The position numbers and the translations under genes are program-made. The notes under the pieces were generated by a model. The model saw only the letters and a program-made list of their open reading frames with translations. It was not told the origin of the DNA and did no database searches. Shown here piece after piece: positions 19,911 to 34,021 of a stretch of 64,000 bases of DNA. Positions within the stretch are counted from its first letter, which is position 1; the number at the start of each line of letters is the position of its first letter. The stretch spans positions 11,804,398-11,868,397 of the forward strand of contig HG738139.1 in NCBI GenBank assembly GCA_000499405.2, read 5' to 3'. This DNA is from Onchocerca volvulus (taxonomy: Eukaryota; Nematoda; Chromadorea; Rhabditida; Onchocercidae).

Positions 19911-22900
19911 TTAAGCACCAAATTCTGGACAAAGTTTCTTAGTTTCTGGATATTGATGATCCATACGTTGTTTAAAAAGTTTCATTGCAGTGTTGAATTG
20001 TGGTCGAGAATGTTTTTGACGTTTCTTAGTAAGCGGTATATCGTGCATAGTTTTGATACCACGATGTACCATAAATAAATCATTCACCAATGCAAATGTG
20101 TAATTTTGACGGCACATTTCCCAACGCTGCAAGGAATTGAATTGCAAATTTATCAAAATTTAAATGAATGAATAATCCTTAATTATCAAATAACATTTAA
20201 AATTTAATTGGTTTTTTTTTTTTGTAGAATGATTATTGGCTATTACTTCAATTATGTTTTATGTATACAATATAATTTTTCACCTATAAATTTAATATTT
20301 TGTTTACCTTCATGAGTCTTACAAAAAAAATTCTAAGAAAAGAACACAAATTTCTTTTCTGAGGGAAAAAGAATTAACGATTATGATTTAATCTTATGCA
20401 TTTCACTGTCTATGATAAAGAGAAAATTAAGCTAATTTAGCGCCAAAAGGTAAAGAATCACGCTAATTGAACTTTCAAGTGTTAAGAGAAAAACAACAAA
20501 ACGAAATGATTGATCCGATTGATTGATTGATTGATTAATTTGAAATCATTACACAATTATTTGTGTATATCAAAGTAATAAATAAAGATAATATTCCAAG
20601 TTGCACGAAGAACAAATATAGTTCTAGGCTAAAGCCATTCTAATATCATAAATATCTATCATCGATTTCGTATATTTTCTTTCGCTTTATAATTCATTTA
20701 TGGAAATATATTGAATTTGATTATTTTTGACAATAAAATTCTTTTAAAAAATTAAAAATGACTAGTCTAAATAGAACATTTTTACAAAAGAAAAATTAAT
20801 TATCATTCATGATTCTTATGATGATAATGTATTTTTGCAAATTGAAGACAATCCAAAATTAACATTCCATTAATTAGAGAAATGATTGGTTGACACATAT
20901 TTGTTTAAAATTAATGAGCGCCATAGATTTAAAAGCATCCTTTCACAACATTTGATCTTTTCTTCATTTATAATGCAGTAGAAAAGATTTCTAAATTCTT
21001 TTAATCCTCTTAATATTTTTCCTAATTTGTTTACTTCACTTTTTGATCTTTACATATGAAATGATAGAATTTACTTACAAGAACTGTATTATCACGCAAT
21101 GAGAATGGAAAATTTTCATCATGAAATGGTATAGTATTCAAGGAAACAAATTGCGGCTCCCAACCACGTTTTGAGAATCTGAAAAAAAGCGAAAAAATGA
21201 TTATGAGCTGTATGAGCTGTTTTGAAATTAAGCGATCGATAGTGCTACCTTCATGACACTTTCTTACATGTATAGGAAAATATTTCGTCAGAAAAAATTT
21301 AATTTATTATAAAAAAAAATAAATAAAATATTACTTTATAATAGAGTTTATATCAACTTCTTGTTTATTTTCCCGTTTATTGAACCATTGATCTAGATGT
21401 GGAATAGTATGTGCTTCCATATTATATCGAGCATGAAATTCCACCGCTAATCCTTTGAAAAATAATTCGCGCAATTCCGCTTTATTACGTGGCATTCTAA
21501 ACATTTAAATCGGATATTTGCATCATTTAGAAGTTTAAACGAAATGAACAAAGATAAAACAGAATTTTAATCTTTGATTTAACAAGAAAAAACAAATAGT
21601 ATTTACCTGATATTCCATGAAACTGCAGTAACAAAAACAATAATAAAAAGAGCTGAATGATAAACATCACTTTTTTAAGATAAACAAACTTATAGGATAA
21701 CTTTCTATGGCATATTGATAGAAAAATTGGAAATTTTAAAACGAAAAAATTTTCGTTCATTTTTTATATATCAAGAGATATTTATTGAAAATCGTATTTT
21801 TTTTGTTATGTTTGGAAATTTTTCACGCAAGACATTCGAACACTCTTATGATCAAGTGATTATCAATTTAAGTAGTGTTTAATTAAATAGCTCATGATTA
21901 AGTGATAAATAATTATCTGTTTCATGAGAAAAAAAGTTTCTACAAACAAACTTGTGACCTACTCTTTAATAGTATCATTTACTTCAAATATTCGTACAAC
22001 AAGTGCTGTTTTTGGATAACGTGTCAGATAATTTCGTGCTAGAGCACACATTCTGGATTCAAATCCTTCAGGAAAAACAAATTGCGAATCACTAATTAGC
22101 ACATATTTGGATCTTACAAACTGAAATTTTAAAGTTGAAAATTGTCAAAGAAGTAATACTCGATGATTTAAAAATCAATTGAATCTATTTTCAGTTATTG
22201 TATTCTATTCATTAGCGATAATTTCAGTTACATTTTTTACGATTTGATAATAGCATAAAAATCTTTGTTTCTTCCTGCTTGCCAGAGTTATATTATCAGA
22301 GCAGATAAAACTTTTCCAACTTTTCATTATTAAATTTTATCTAAAATTTTTAAAAAAAAGATATTTTATTTACCATTCTTGCGACATTCCGTGCTACATT
22401 GGCAGGATATCTCCAATCATTATTAGTTTCATTCAATTTATCAATTACATCTTGATTGCATCCATTCTTAGAACGAAATAATACATGAGCACTTAATCTG
22501 TGTAACACATGAGAGGGAAAGCATGACAGCTAAAATCATAAAAAGTTTTGAAAATTCATGACATGAAATTAATAATAATCTTAATCACAATATATATAAT
22601 TTTTATTTCAAAATTTGATAATGAAATTCAAAAATAAAATAAAAATCTTGTATTGATTTTTCAACATTCTTAATTGATCTTAATGTAATGCAATTATATT
22701 TAGTTAAATTTAATTTAAAAATAGGAATAGATATATTTTTTACCGTTTCTTTAATTTTTCGCACCTTTTTGTAAACATGTGCTGATGGTATTGTTATCAT
22801 TAACGTTATCGGACCATCCCATGATTCAAGCTGTGGTATTTCAATGAATTTATTCATTAAATTAAAATAAACAACAGATAAATTTAAGAAATTAATGGAA

Positions 22901-24006
22901 CTATTTTAGATTGTAAGATTACGAACAATCATTTATTTAATTTGAAGTAAAATAAATCCAGAATCGATAGCTTGGCTTGGTAGTACAGATTTGAAACTGC
23001 ACTTTATAATATGTCCAAAATATTTTCCTAATTTTGTAGAAAAAATTTTGCAATAAACTAATTAATAAAGCAAATGAGAACTATATAATGTGTGAATTTA
23101 AATTAAATGAAAATAATGTATGAGAAAAACATTGTTAATTTATAGTTAACATATCAAGCTTATTTAAATAATTCAATTTTGAAATAAATACCTGTTCTAA
23201 AATATTAGCATTTAAATAATCATAGCTGATATGCAAAATTAGCGTAATTCTTTCGAATATATTCATATTACTTTCCATTTCGCTATGGCTTGCATACGGC
23301 AGAACACAATAATTTTTATATACATAAAATCTGAAGTAAATATTGATAGATAATGGAAATGGAAATAAGAACTGTGTTAATTGTAATTAATTATAATAGA
23401 AATTGGTAAAAATGTTAAAGGTTAAAAAATATGATAGTAATGGGTGGTGATAAACAAATTTCCTCTTTTTATTTATTGCTTACAGCAAAGAAAGAAAGGA
23501 AAATTATTTTTTTTATTTTTCGATATTTATTAGAGTAAAAAGTAAATTGATTAGTGAAAATCTTCTAATGAAGTGATAAATTGTACATTTTCTTTCATGG
23601 ATAACATTTATAACAGTAGTATTTGCAATTTCTTTTGTTAATTCCAAATACAGTTTGAAACGATGTAATTACAATCCTTAAAGGACATGTAAACATGACG
23701 TGAAACAGGTGTAAAGGTGTAAATACCAAAGTTGACAGAAGTATTTGACACACATTTGACACAGTTGACATAAGTGTAAACATCAGATTTTTTGATCAAA
23801 CGACAATAATAGTAAGCATTTAATTAATGCAACAACTGTGTTATGGAAAATTTTTTATTCAAGTTTTTTTTTTTTAGTACTAACCGTGAAATATCATCTT
23901 CATAATGTTGATTATACATTTTGGTGCTATCCAATTTATTTATGATAAGAACGGTTGAAAGAAATAATAATATTGCAAAAATAAATGTTCCAAATGCTTT
24001 TTGCAT
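19911..24006 (-). CDS. GT49 glycosyltransferase (B4GAT1/LARGE-type), type II membrane protein, eight exons
   Basis: Exons on the minus strand are 24006-23885, 23330-23192, 22830-22744, 22529-22374, 22120-21963, 21496-21335, 21178-21079 and 20126-19911. All junctions are GT-AG and in phase, giving 379 residues (human B4GAT1 has about 415). Residues about 5-22 (FGTFIFAILLFLSTVLII) are a signal anchor, so the enzyme should sit in the Golgi/ER membrane with its catalytic part in the lumen. Family landmarks in order are LESWDGPITLMITIPS (exon 3), YPANVARNVARMFVRSKYVL then ISDSQFVFPEGF (exons 4-5), TALVVRIFEV...MPRNKAEL (exons 5-6), RGWEPQFVSLNTIPFHDENF (exon 7) and YTFALVNDLFMVHRGIK (exon 8). B4GAT1 adds glucuronic acid in the dystroglycan glycan pathway; nematodes have related GT49 proteins of mostly unknown substrate. 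The family DxD reads D179-S-Q181 here, so metal/UDP-sugar binding is in doubt. The ATG is chosen as first codon of exon 1 with an in-frame anchor. Confidence 0.92.
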
Positions 24007-24061
24007 CCTTCATTGAATAAAATGATTGGAGGTACTTCGTGTACTTCTTTTATGTCTACAA

Positions 24062-24072
24062 TTTCTTTCTGA
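24062..24072 (-). promoter_or_regulatory. Candidate trans-splice acceptor upstream of the GT49 gene
   Basis: On the minus strand, AACATTTCAG followed by AAAGAAATTG gives a good nematode acceptor (AG at 24070-24069) about 62 bases before the ATG. It could receive a spliced leader. This rests on the motif alone. Confidence 0.35.
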
Positions 24073-24092
24073 AATGTTTGCGATAAAAAAAA

Positions 24093-24176
24093 AACATTAT
24101 TATTTAATGAATTAAATCAAACAATATTATTTAATGAATTAAATCAAACAAAATTATTTAATAAATTAAATCAGTA
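24093..24176. repeat. Short tandem repeat, three copies of about 28 bp
   Basis: ATTATTTAATGAATTAAATC followed by AAACAAT/AAACAAA recurs twice almost perfectly and a third time with one change (ATAAATTAAATC). It lies in the 5' flank of the GT49 gene, between its start and the inverted family B repeat. Confidence 0.8.
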
Positions 24177-24289
24177 CTTAATTCAAAGCACTTATCACTC
24201 TAGGAAAATAAAGAAATCAAATGGAAATCAATGAAACTTTTAGATGTCCAACATTCGAAAATTATAATTATAATAAAATTAGAGTGGTA

Positions 24290-24700
24290 AAATTCATGAA
24301 GCGTGTAATTTCGAATGGACCAACAAGCCGGTAAATATGTTTGTCGCCAAAATGCACCGATCAACAGGTAGACAAAGCGAAGTCTACCAATCATGAGGCG
24401 ACAAATTGGAGATTAGAAAAGAAGAAAGAATCCCGAAAAGATATGTAAGGATCGGATTTAGGAACAGTAAGGGTTTTTTTTTTTTTTTTTTCGACGAGTT
24501 CTGTAGAAAAATTCTTTCTACATCAGGTACTACAGCGATTCAAGACGATACAGCGGCAATCGAGGCCGAATAATTTCTATATCAACAAAGATAGAACAAT
24601 CCTTTGATCAGTTATCATGGATATTCTTTAAGTATTATACAGGACGAAATACTCCTGCATCTATCAATAAAACTTTGTTACTAAAGCTAACTCAAATCAA
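24290..24700 (-). repeat. Dispersed repeat family B, copy 2 (inverted), upstream of the GT49 gene
   Basis: The reverse complement parallels 8465-8860: AAGAATATCCATGATAACTG, CTATCTTTGTTG, AAATCCGATCCTTACATATC (TATA-like), CTCCAATTTGTCGCCTCATG, ATTGGTAGACTTCGC and TTTTGGCGACAAACATATTT followed by ACCGG. In this copy the TATA-like box points toward the GT49 gene start, about 430 bases downstream on the minus strand. It could contribute a promoter to that gene, or simply be a nearby insertion. A 16-17 base T run at about 24475-24491 interrupts it. Confidence 0.65.
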
Positions 24701-27700
24701 CTTTTTCCAACAAAAACATCGAAATTTTTATATTGCAAGAAAAAAAAAAAAGATTCCTTTAAGCAACATCTGATCATAATGTAAGAAATGAAATAAATAA
24801 TTAGAAATTGCATATTTTATCGATACGAAATTTGAAAAAATTTATTTTAATTCTAGAAATTCGTAATCTATTTTAGGAAACAGAAATATATTAATGGGAG
24901 AGAAGGAAATAAATACAAATACAACAAATCATATTCATTTTTGCTAAAGTACTTGGAAACTTTTTAAATAGTTATTAAGTGAAAAATAAGGAAATGCGCT
25001 TGAATAATTTACATGAGATTTGGAAAAAAATTTTTGATATCATTGGAATGTAGAATGAAGTTTATTTTTGCTTTCAACTTTCTGCAAAAAAATTGATGAA
25101 AATACCTCATGTGACACTGGTTGATAATGATATTGTATAATAGAATTGCAAATACGACCAAACTTGCTCGAATCTCGAGAATCTTTGGTCACCTTGTTTC
25201 GTCGCTTCTTTATACGATCACATCAATTATGATCAATCATTAAGAAAACAAAATGGAAATCTCGATCTGAAAAGTGTAAATAATTAGAACAATCGATCGA
25301 TGCAGCCTAATGGAGAAATTATAAATATTCGTTGATCAGAAATTTTCAAAAATTCCCTAAACTATTGAATTCATTCAGAATTTAGTTTTTGAATATTCGT
25401 TTAGAACTATATAATCAAAATTTTCAGGTTTAACATACGATTTTCAAATTTCTTTTTTGCTAAAAAATTTGTAAATGAATAAAATTGATTTAAAATTTTC
25501 AAAAGGCACCAGTATATAGAATATCAAATTTATCTGCAATCAAAATTCACGAACATATTACAATAAATTCACTGAGTAAATTCAGAAAGTCACAGATGAA
25601 ATAAATTTAAAATTGTTAATTGAATAAAAAGCTTAGAAGAATATAATATACAAATGATCCATTTCATTAAAATAACTATTTTTTCCAAAAAAATAATAAA
25701 AAGAACTCAAATTTTATTTATGCAAAGAGAAATAAAAAAAAAAAAGAAAGGAAAATCCTAAGGATGAGAAGAATTAGAAATTAGAAAGGATCGAATAAAT
25801 TTCTAATCCAATTTATCTTTCAATCATTTTATACTTTTTTTGTCCTATAAAATATTTAATTTATTTCATGCATAACTATTACATTGTTTACATTCTTCAT
25901 ATTTGCAACTGAAATTTCCTTTCCTTTCTTGAATTATTGCAACATTTGATAACACTGGAAAAATTTGTCTTTCGGCATCATTAATTCTTCTCCTTTTTTT
26001 TTTTTTTGTTTGAAATGAAAAACAGAATTTCTATTATTTAATTAATTATTTACTATTTATTTCAATCATTTTTGTTTAAAGAAGAGGTATTTATGTAAAA
26101 AGAATTATGCGAAAGGATAAAATCATATTTTTAGATACTTCTGCCAACTTAATAACTTATTACTGCTCATTGCATTGTGCAGATATTCTGATAGAAAAGC
26201 ATTTCTAATTTTAAATGTTAATATTTCTTTCAAATATTAATTAAATATATATATCACTAATAAAATTTGTATCTTATCTTGAATTGCTGAAGATGAATTT
26301 TTAGAAATATATTCAAAATAATCAATCGATATTTAGCTATGAAGATTGTAATGATATTTATGTTAAGAAAAAAAAAAAAGAAGCTTTTATGCATCAAAAT
26401 CTCGCAATTGAAACAAAATTGCCGTATTATATGTGATACACCTGATTGAAATAACTAACTAAGTAAAATCTTTTTTGAATTTGAAATTTTAAAATGAAAG
26501 TTCACCACAAATTTTGTTCAAAATTTGTAAGAACTGAATTAAAATATATAAATCGAACAATTTCCATTGAAAACGAAAAAAAATCGGCAAACTTTCAGAA
26601 ATTCTAAAGTAAACCTGATTACTGTACGTTCGAGTTGAAGGATAAATTATTTGAATTAATTATAATCTAACTATTTGGCAAATTCTACGGAAAATTTAAT
26701 GTCAGATATCTAAATATCAATCAACAGACTCGATGGGAAGCACAAGCTGACACTTATTTCTTTTATTTTATTGCAATTCATAGTTTGACAAGTAAAAAAT
26801 TAAGTTAATGGTAATAAAGGGGAAGAAATTTGGTTAATTCTTTACTTTGTACTTCGGATAATTTATAATTCTTTGAAATTTCGGAAAGTAAACTTGTAGA
26901 AAATGTGGGAAATAAATCATTTTTTTATTTGAAATGAATATTAATCTATAACAAAAATCTGAAAAAAGGAAGTAAAAATGCATGATAATGACAAAGAAAT
27001 GAAAAAAAAAAAAAAAAAGGAAGAAAAGTAATTAATTTATCAAATGAACCAATTATTTTAAATTATCAATAATCAATAATGAAAAGAAACGTTCACGCTG
27101 ATGGTTGAATAATTCCAATGTACAAATATATCAGTAGATTTTATTGTTTTAATAATGCTTCGCGTAATTTAAAATAAATTTCAATAATGACGTCATTTAT
27201 AATATCATTTTATATTCACAAAATATGTAATTTATAATTTTCGCTAATTAGAAATCTTTTTAATTTATATATATGGAAGTTTTTAAACAGATCATAATTC
27301 CATTTATATGAGGAATGGATATTCAATAACTGAATAAAAATTTAAAAAAAAAAAAGAAAAATTTCCCTATTCGAGCAAAAATTATTCAAACAATTCATTC
27401 ATGCAGCATGACAACGGAAACAATTTTCTTTAAGGTTTAAATAATTTTTAATTCAATTCGATTTTCTAGTAATTTCTATTTTAGAAATTCAAGAAAAAAT
27501 ATTCCTTCGATAATTTAAAAATACATTTTGGTTTATTGAATCAATATATGATTATAAAATGAGATCATTAAATATTACTTACAAACAATGTATTTTTAGA
27601 AAATATAATTTTTTTTTGTAACTGTCTTGCATAATTTTATATAATGAAATGATAACAAATTAACAATGAAATTAAGATATCAGAGTGATTATCAGTTATC

Positions 27701-30700
27701 TTTTCTGTAAGGAAATTGAATGGATACCGGGAAGTTTCTGCTGAAAAAGCATGGATAAAAATGATAAGCACTGAACTTTTGATTTCTAAGCCTAAAAAAT
27801 TTTTGGACTAAAATTATTTCACAAATTTCGCACCCTATCTTCCCATCAATTTTTCCCGCAATATTTTTAGTGCTACCTACTTTCTAATTAACTTTTAAAA
27901 ATGATAATTGATTGCAAATATCAATTATCATTGGCAGTGCATTTTTTAAATTTTGATTAAAAACAATATTTTATTCAAAATTCTCAATTAAACAAAATCT
28001 CTTTGGTAAAGAATGAAACAAAATGATGGTTTAATTTTTCATATAATCCTATCATATAAATTATGGAAATTCAAATACATCCATGATGTGTCAAAAAATA
28101 TCAACAAGCTACTATTAAACATTAAGAAATTAATTTTTTTCAACAATTTTTAAAATAAAATTTGAAAAAAGCAATTATTTCCTCCAAAAATTATCCTTCA
28201 CTTTTTCGTTTTCTCCATTTTTAAAAAATTGAGTTCGTTTCTTTTATCATAAAAAAGTACGGGGAATTAATTTGAACTAATGATAGAGTGGAGTTATCAC
28301 TTAATATGCTACAATATAAGGAAACATTTATGATTCAACAGTTTAAAAAAATTTCTTTCAAAAAAAAAAATAGAAATTTAAAAGTATGAAGAATTCAAAA
28401 TTTAAAATAGTTTTATAATTGCTACGATTTTTGGTAACCGACAACTTTTAGATCATAGTGCAAATGTTAATTTTGTTGATACCACAGCTGTATTGTGTTA
28501 TCGATAGATTTTTAAGAATTGAAATTGTTAAAATAATCGCTTGAAAGCTAATTATTCTATCACCTCTAAATACATCTATTATCACTTATTTTAAAAATAA
28601 TAATTTTTTTCAACATAACCAATAACTACGCTTGATTTTCACTTTTAACTCTAAAAAAAAAAAATATTCATATCATTGATAAAACAAATTTTCAATTGCT
28701 GAGAAAAAATAAGTAAATAGAGTATATGCTAATATTTCTTACAATGTTACATTTAACAAATTTCTTTTTTAGTATGAAATCGTGCAATATGAAGCATATA
28801 AATAGGCTTTTTATATGAAATCGTGAGAAAATGAGCCAAGTAATCTACTGCTATCAATCAAACTTTTCGCAATAATATAGATAGTAAAAAGAAAATTTCA
28901 ATTATTCTGAGAAAGGAAATATGTAAAGCAATATATCTACTTGCATTTACAAATATTGAATGAGGAATTGGAATGAAAAAGAATAAAAAAGGAAGAAATA
29001 CAAGCAAAAATTTTGATAAAAATTTGCTATGCATGCAAACTTGTAAAAAAGTTTCAGTTATTGATGAAAAGAATTAATTAATCACTAATTTAGTAAGTTT
29101 TACCAACAAAACTTTGAGTAAAAAGCAGGGCAAGAATGAAAGAGGAAAATGGAAAACATGATAGTTGTAATTAATCATCATCAATAGAATTCATAAATTA
29201 AATAAGTATTAGTTGAAATTATTAAAATAATCGAATTTATCAGTCAAATATGATGATAATTTGATAAGGAATAAATGTTTTAAAATGTTAAATAAAGAGA
29301 TATAAAAGGGAAAGTAATCGTTGAACGAGGAAAAAAAAAATAGTTGTGAAAGAGAAGGAAGAAAATTTTCGCATGAAAACATGATTTCTTTCATATATGT
29401 TTAAGTGTGATAAAGAAGAAAAACTCGTTTTGATTAAATCGTAGATGAAATTTTTAAGACTGAATAATTAGACAATTGAAAAAAATATCTAAATTGAGAA
29501 TCTGAGCTAAAACTAAGCTTGGGAAAATTTCTTGAACATGAACTTCTACTTATTTTTCAATATTTTAAACTGCTTCTAATTATTTTGTTTTTCAACTTTT
29601 GAAAATTCTTTCAACTTCAAATTTTTGCAATTTCTTTTTTTTTTTCAAAATATCTAAACGTTGAAAAAAAGAAACTTTTTCCCTATTTTGAACGGTTGCA
29701 TTCTCTTTCTCTTCTCCCCTCCTTTTTTTTTTTTTTTTTTTGAAATTATGGAAATAAATCGAATTTTTTTTCTTTTTTTTCTGTAGATAAACTGAATTGA
29801 TAATATTGACAAAACGCTTTGTTTTGTTAAAATGTTCGCAAATAACAATTAGAATGCTAAAATTTCTCTTATTTCTTACATTTTTCCAGCATTTTTCAAC
29901 TTACATTTTCAGCTTTTTTTGCGATGATTTCAATAATTTCTCTAACAATAAACATGGAAAGATAAATAGTGAAAAGAAATTCCTTTTTTTTTTCTTCGCT
30001 TCTAAACTGATGTCAAATTAATTTCACATTGGATTTACATCTATCATTATTTATTGAAACTGAAAGAGAAACGATTATACTGTTAATTCTTTCAGATGGA
30101 ATCTTGTTACAGATAGAATCAAATATGAATGAAGGTAATTTGAAGACGATAAACGAATCAACAAAATATGTTTGAAAAGAATTTTCGCTTTCTTTGTTAG
30201 CATTTTTGTCAGAAACAAAATTTTCAGAAAATTCAAACACGTTTTAGTTATATATTTGCAATATAAATTTAAAATATCAGAAAATCAATTTAAACAATTT
30301 AAACAAAATCAGTTTAAACAATTTAAACATTTTAAATAGTGAAAACGACTACACCTTACACATTTGCCTAATTATAACATATTTTAAATAAATTGCTAAA
30401 ATCCATAGATAAAATCAAACTTTTTTTTCTAGCTTCTCTTTTTTTCGTCAATAATACATCTACTTTTCTTCATTTTAAACAATTATGAAAATTATTTGCT
30501 AGAAATATTAGGAAAAAATCATGAATGTTTTAATTTTTGAAAAAAAAAATTTAAGTAAACAATAAGGCAAGAAAACTTTATATCAACTTTATATCAATAA
30601 TTGCTCACGTTATTTGCAATTTATTATTTAAATACAGGAGTAAATTTCATCAAGAATACAAATATGAACTAAGAGATCAGAGATTAAAATCTTGATAATT

Positions 30701-33700
30701 TTTAAATGAGTATGAAAATTTGCAAACATTCCTCGCTGTTTACTTATTATCTTCTATTCTACTGACAAGAATTTTGCAAAAAGTGAACTGGAATCATCAT
30801 TATGACTAGTTAATTATTAATTACTATTAATGAAAGCGAAAATATTTTTTCGCATTTATTTAGTATTAATTATATGATTAAAGTAATTATGTAAACATAT
30901 TACTGTAATAATTGATGTTAAACTATTCCAGATTATTAATTGAATAATTAATGGTTCGCATTGTTTGGGTTTTAGTCAACTAATTATTTATTTTTTGAAT
31001 AATATTTTTATTTTAAAAATATTATTTTTTTGAATAATATTTTTCGTGAAAATTTTAAGATTTAGGAAAAATTCATTATAATTTTAAAAAAAATTTTGTG
31101 GAATCTTGAAGGAATTTTCTAAAACAAATTCATTCTTGAAAGATTGATTAGCCAATGCAATTATATAACTGAATATAAAAATGAATTCAACGGATAGTAA
31201 TTTTTTTTGTGAATTTTATAAATACAGATTGTTTCTGGTAAATTTAGCAGAAATTTAATTTCCTGATAGACTTTAGAAAGGAATAAAAATTTTAAATTGC
31301 TGGAACTTTTCTAAGAAATTTACTAAATTTTTTCAAAAACAAAACTTTTCTCAAGTTTTTCCGAAATTTTTTCTCCCCAAAATTTATAAAAAAAAAAAAT
31401 CTTACAAATACAATTTATTAATTAGTTCATTTATCACTGAATATTTTTCAGTCTCTTTTTTTTTTTTTATACACAATACTAATTTTGCCGCAAAAAATTG
31501 TTAAAGAGATTATCAACAAATGAAAGAAATTTTTTAAAAGTGCGAAACCGTCAATCAATTTAAATCTCTCCCATCGATTTAATCATCAATTAATCCATCA
31601 TTAATCGTTGCACTCCAATTTTCACCAATTAATATGATCTTGATTTATCCGATACTTTCATGCACTTATTTTTTGAAATATTTTAAAACGATCGATAATT
31701 TCATTTTGAAGGTTCATTTAAAATATAATTTATTGATTTAAAATACGAAAAAAAAATTTTTTAAATGAAAAAAGCAAACAAACAAATGAATAATGTGAAA
31801 TGAATGAATTTTATTAAAAATAAAAAAGAAAAAAAATATTTTGTGAAAAAGAAGCAAAATCTATTCTATCAAATCTAATATCTTTCTATTCAATCTTTTT
31901 GGGCTATATTCTCATCTCTGAACAAAAGGAATGAATGAATTTTTGAATGATATCTTTTTGGGAATGAAATCATTTTGATCATTGATCGATAAATGATATC
32001 TGATTTGAACAGTTGTTAACAATTTAATTAGCAATGATTATTTGACATATCAACAAATTCGATCACAATTGTTATATCTATCTTTTGATCTTTTGGAAAT
32101 GTTAAAGTGCTAAATAACAATTTAATATTAATGATCATAATTTTGAAAATTAAATCTGTTTTCTAGCATTCCTTCTGTTTAATTATTTATTACTGTTTTT
32201 TCTAAACATATATCAAACTATTTAAAAATTCTAATTTTTGCGTATAAGTCTACTTTTTCAAATGTATAAACAACTAAATGAGAAGTTATTTGATCGAAAT
32301 TAATGCAAATTAAAAAAGTTTTTTTAAATGAAATCCATTAATAAAGATCAAATCTTAATTAAAGTGTGATTTCTTGATATCGAAAGCTATCATCCAAATG
32401 GTAGTAATATTTCTGATGCATAAAAATTCAATAACTTGTAATTTTTTCATTTTTTCTCAAGTTTGTAACAATGAAAATCTCTTATAAATTCCATTCTTTC
32501 TATTTACATTATAAACTCAGAACTAAATATTTAATTTTAATTCTTTTCAGTTAAAATGAAGAATCAAAAATATTATCAAAATATACAAATTTTGATGTAA
32601 AACTCAAAAGTCTTATTTTTCAAAAAAAGGAGGAGTGCATTATATATTTTAACAGAAAATTTAAAAATGTGACAAAGCGATAAATATTTTCTAATTATGA
32701 TCTAATAATAGTAACATTGCGAACTTTATCAGTTACTTTTTATTTTCATTAAAAAATAGTTGGATTATTTTGCTCTGAAGTAATTAATAATTTCAAGAAA
32801 TTGTTGAAATAAATCTATTGTTTGATCTAGTTGATAATTCAAAGCAATAAACTATTCAAATTATGATAATTGTAAAAAATAATTCGAATTATGACAGCAT
32901 TACTTATATTTATTCATTTTTTCTTTGTTTTTATTCCTTTATTCACTTTTCTATCATTTTTCCTTTTCATTTCTTCATTTTTTTCTAATTTTATTTTAAA
33001 ATACATTTTGAATAGGAAAAAATAAAAAAATTTTGTCACTTCAGCGTTTGCTGAAATGGCACAATTATCAGACTGCTATTCATCTAATATTCTAACATAC
33101 GTATATTAATTAATTACAGATTAATTACTAACTTTACGTTACAATAAGCTTTTGACATTGATAATAAAAAATTAAGAAAATAGTTAACTTTACTTTAGTC
33201 ATTGAGAAGCAATGCCAAAACTTTCTTTTGAAAAGTGTTTGGAAAAATAGCTGAGTGAACAAGTTATAGTGAAGTTTACCTCATAATTAATGTTACCGGT
33301 CAGATTAGATCTAATTTAAAACCGGTTTTTCTATAACTCCGATATAATTATATGATAATTTAATTTAATTAGTTAATTAGTAGTTAAAAGACGATTGCAT
33401 AATGATTCGATTTTCATCTATTTATTTAAATATAATAAATCGTGTTAGCTTAAATCATCGTATCAATTTTATTAACTTTCACCGTTTTTACCTCTTCTAG
33501 CCATATTAATAGGTAAAGTATTAATTGCTACCTGAAAAATTGACTAGAAAATTAAAAACATTAAATTGATTTCATTCAGTTCTAAATTTTGATTTTTCTC
33601 TTCGCGTCGTATTAATATCTTTTTTTTTGATTGCACTTTTTCGAAATTTGTTTATGCCAAAAAAAAAAAAAAATTCTTAAAATCCGCATTTATTTTACTA

Positions 33701-34015
33701 AAATAAATTCAATTCCCTGAGAGAGAGAGAGAGAGAGATATTCCAAAATAGATTGATGGAACAAAAAAATGTTCTACCAGCAAGAAATTTAAACTTTTCA
33801 GAGATTGTTATCTTCATTTGCTTACATTATTAGCTCATTATGTGTAATATTATCTAAACAGGTAATATTTGTTATCAAATTCTGTGAATTAATAATGGCT
33901 ACTAGTAGATCTTTGATTATCGTCGGAAATATTAAATGGAATTTATACGAAAATAGAAATCAACGAAAAAAGTAGTTTTCACGAAAAAAAAAGAAAAAAA
34001 AAAGCAAAGAAAAAC
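24700..34015. other. Gene-poor AT-rich region
   Basis: No exon-like segment with balanced amino-acid composition was found on either strand. The many short open frames are Phe/Ile/Lys/Asn-rich shadows of A/T-rich DNA. Visible structure is limited to homopolymer runs, a 12-bp hairpin AATAATATTTTT/AAAAATATTATT near 31000-31028, a GGTTTT/ACCGGT-flanked palindromic patch near 33294-33328 (with TTAGATCTAA at its centre), and a (GA)n tract at about 33719-33738. Confidence 0.5.
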
Positions 34016-34021
34016 AAATTA

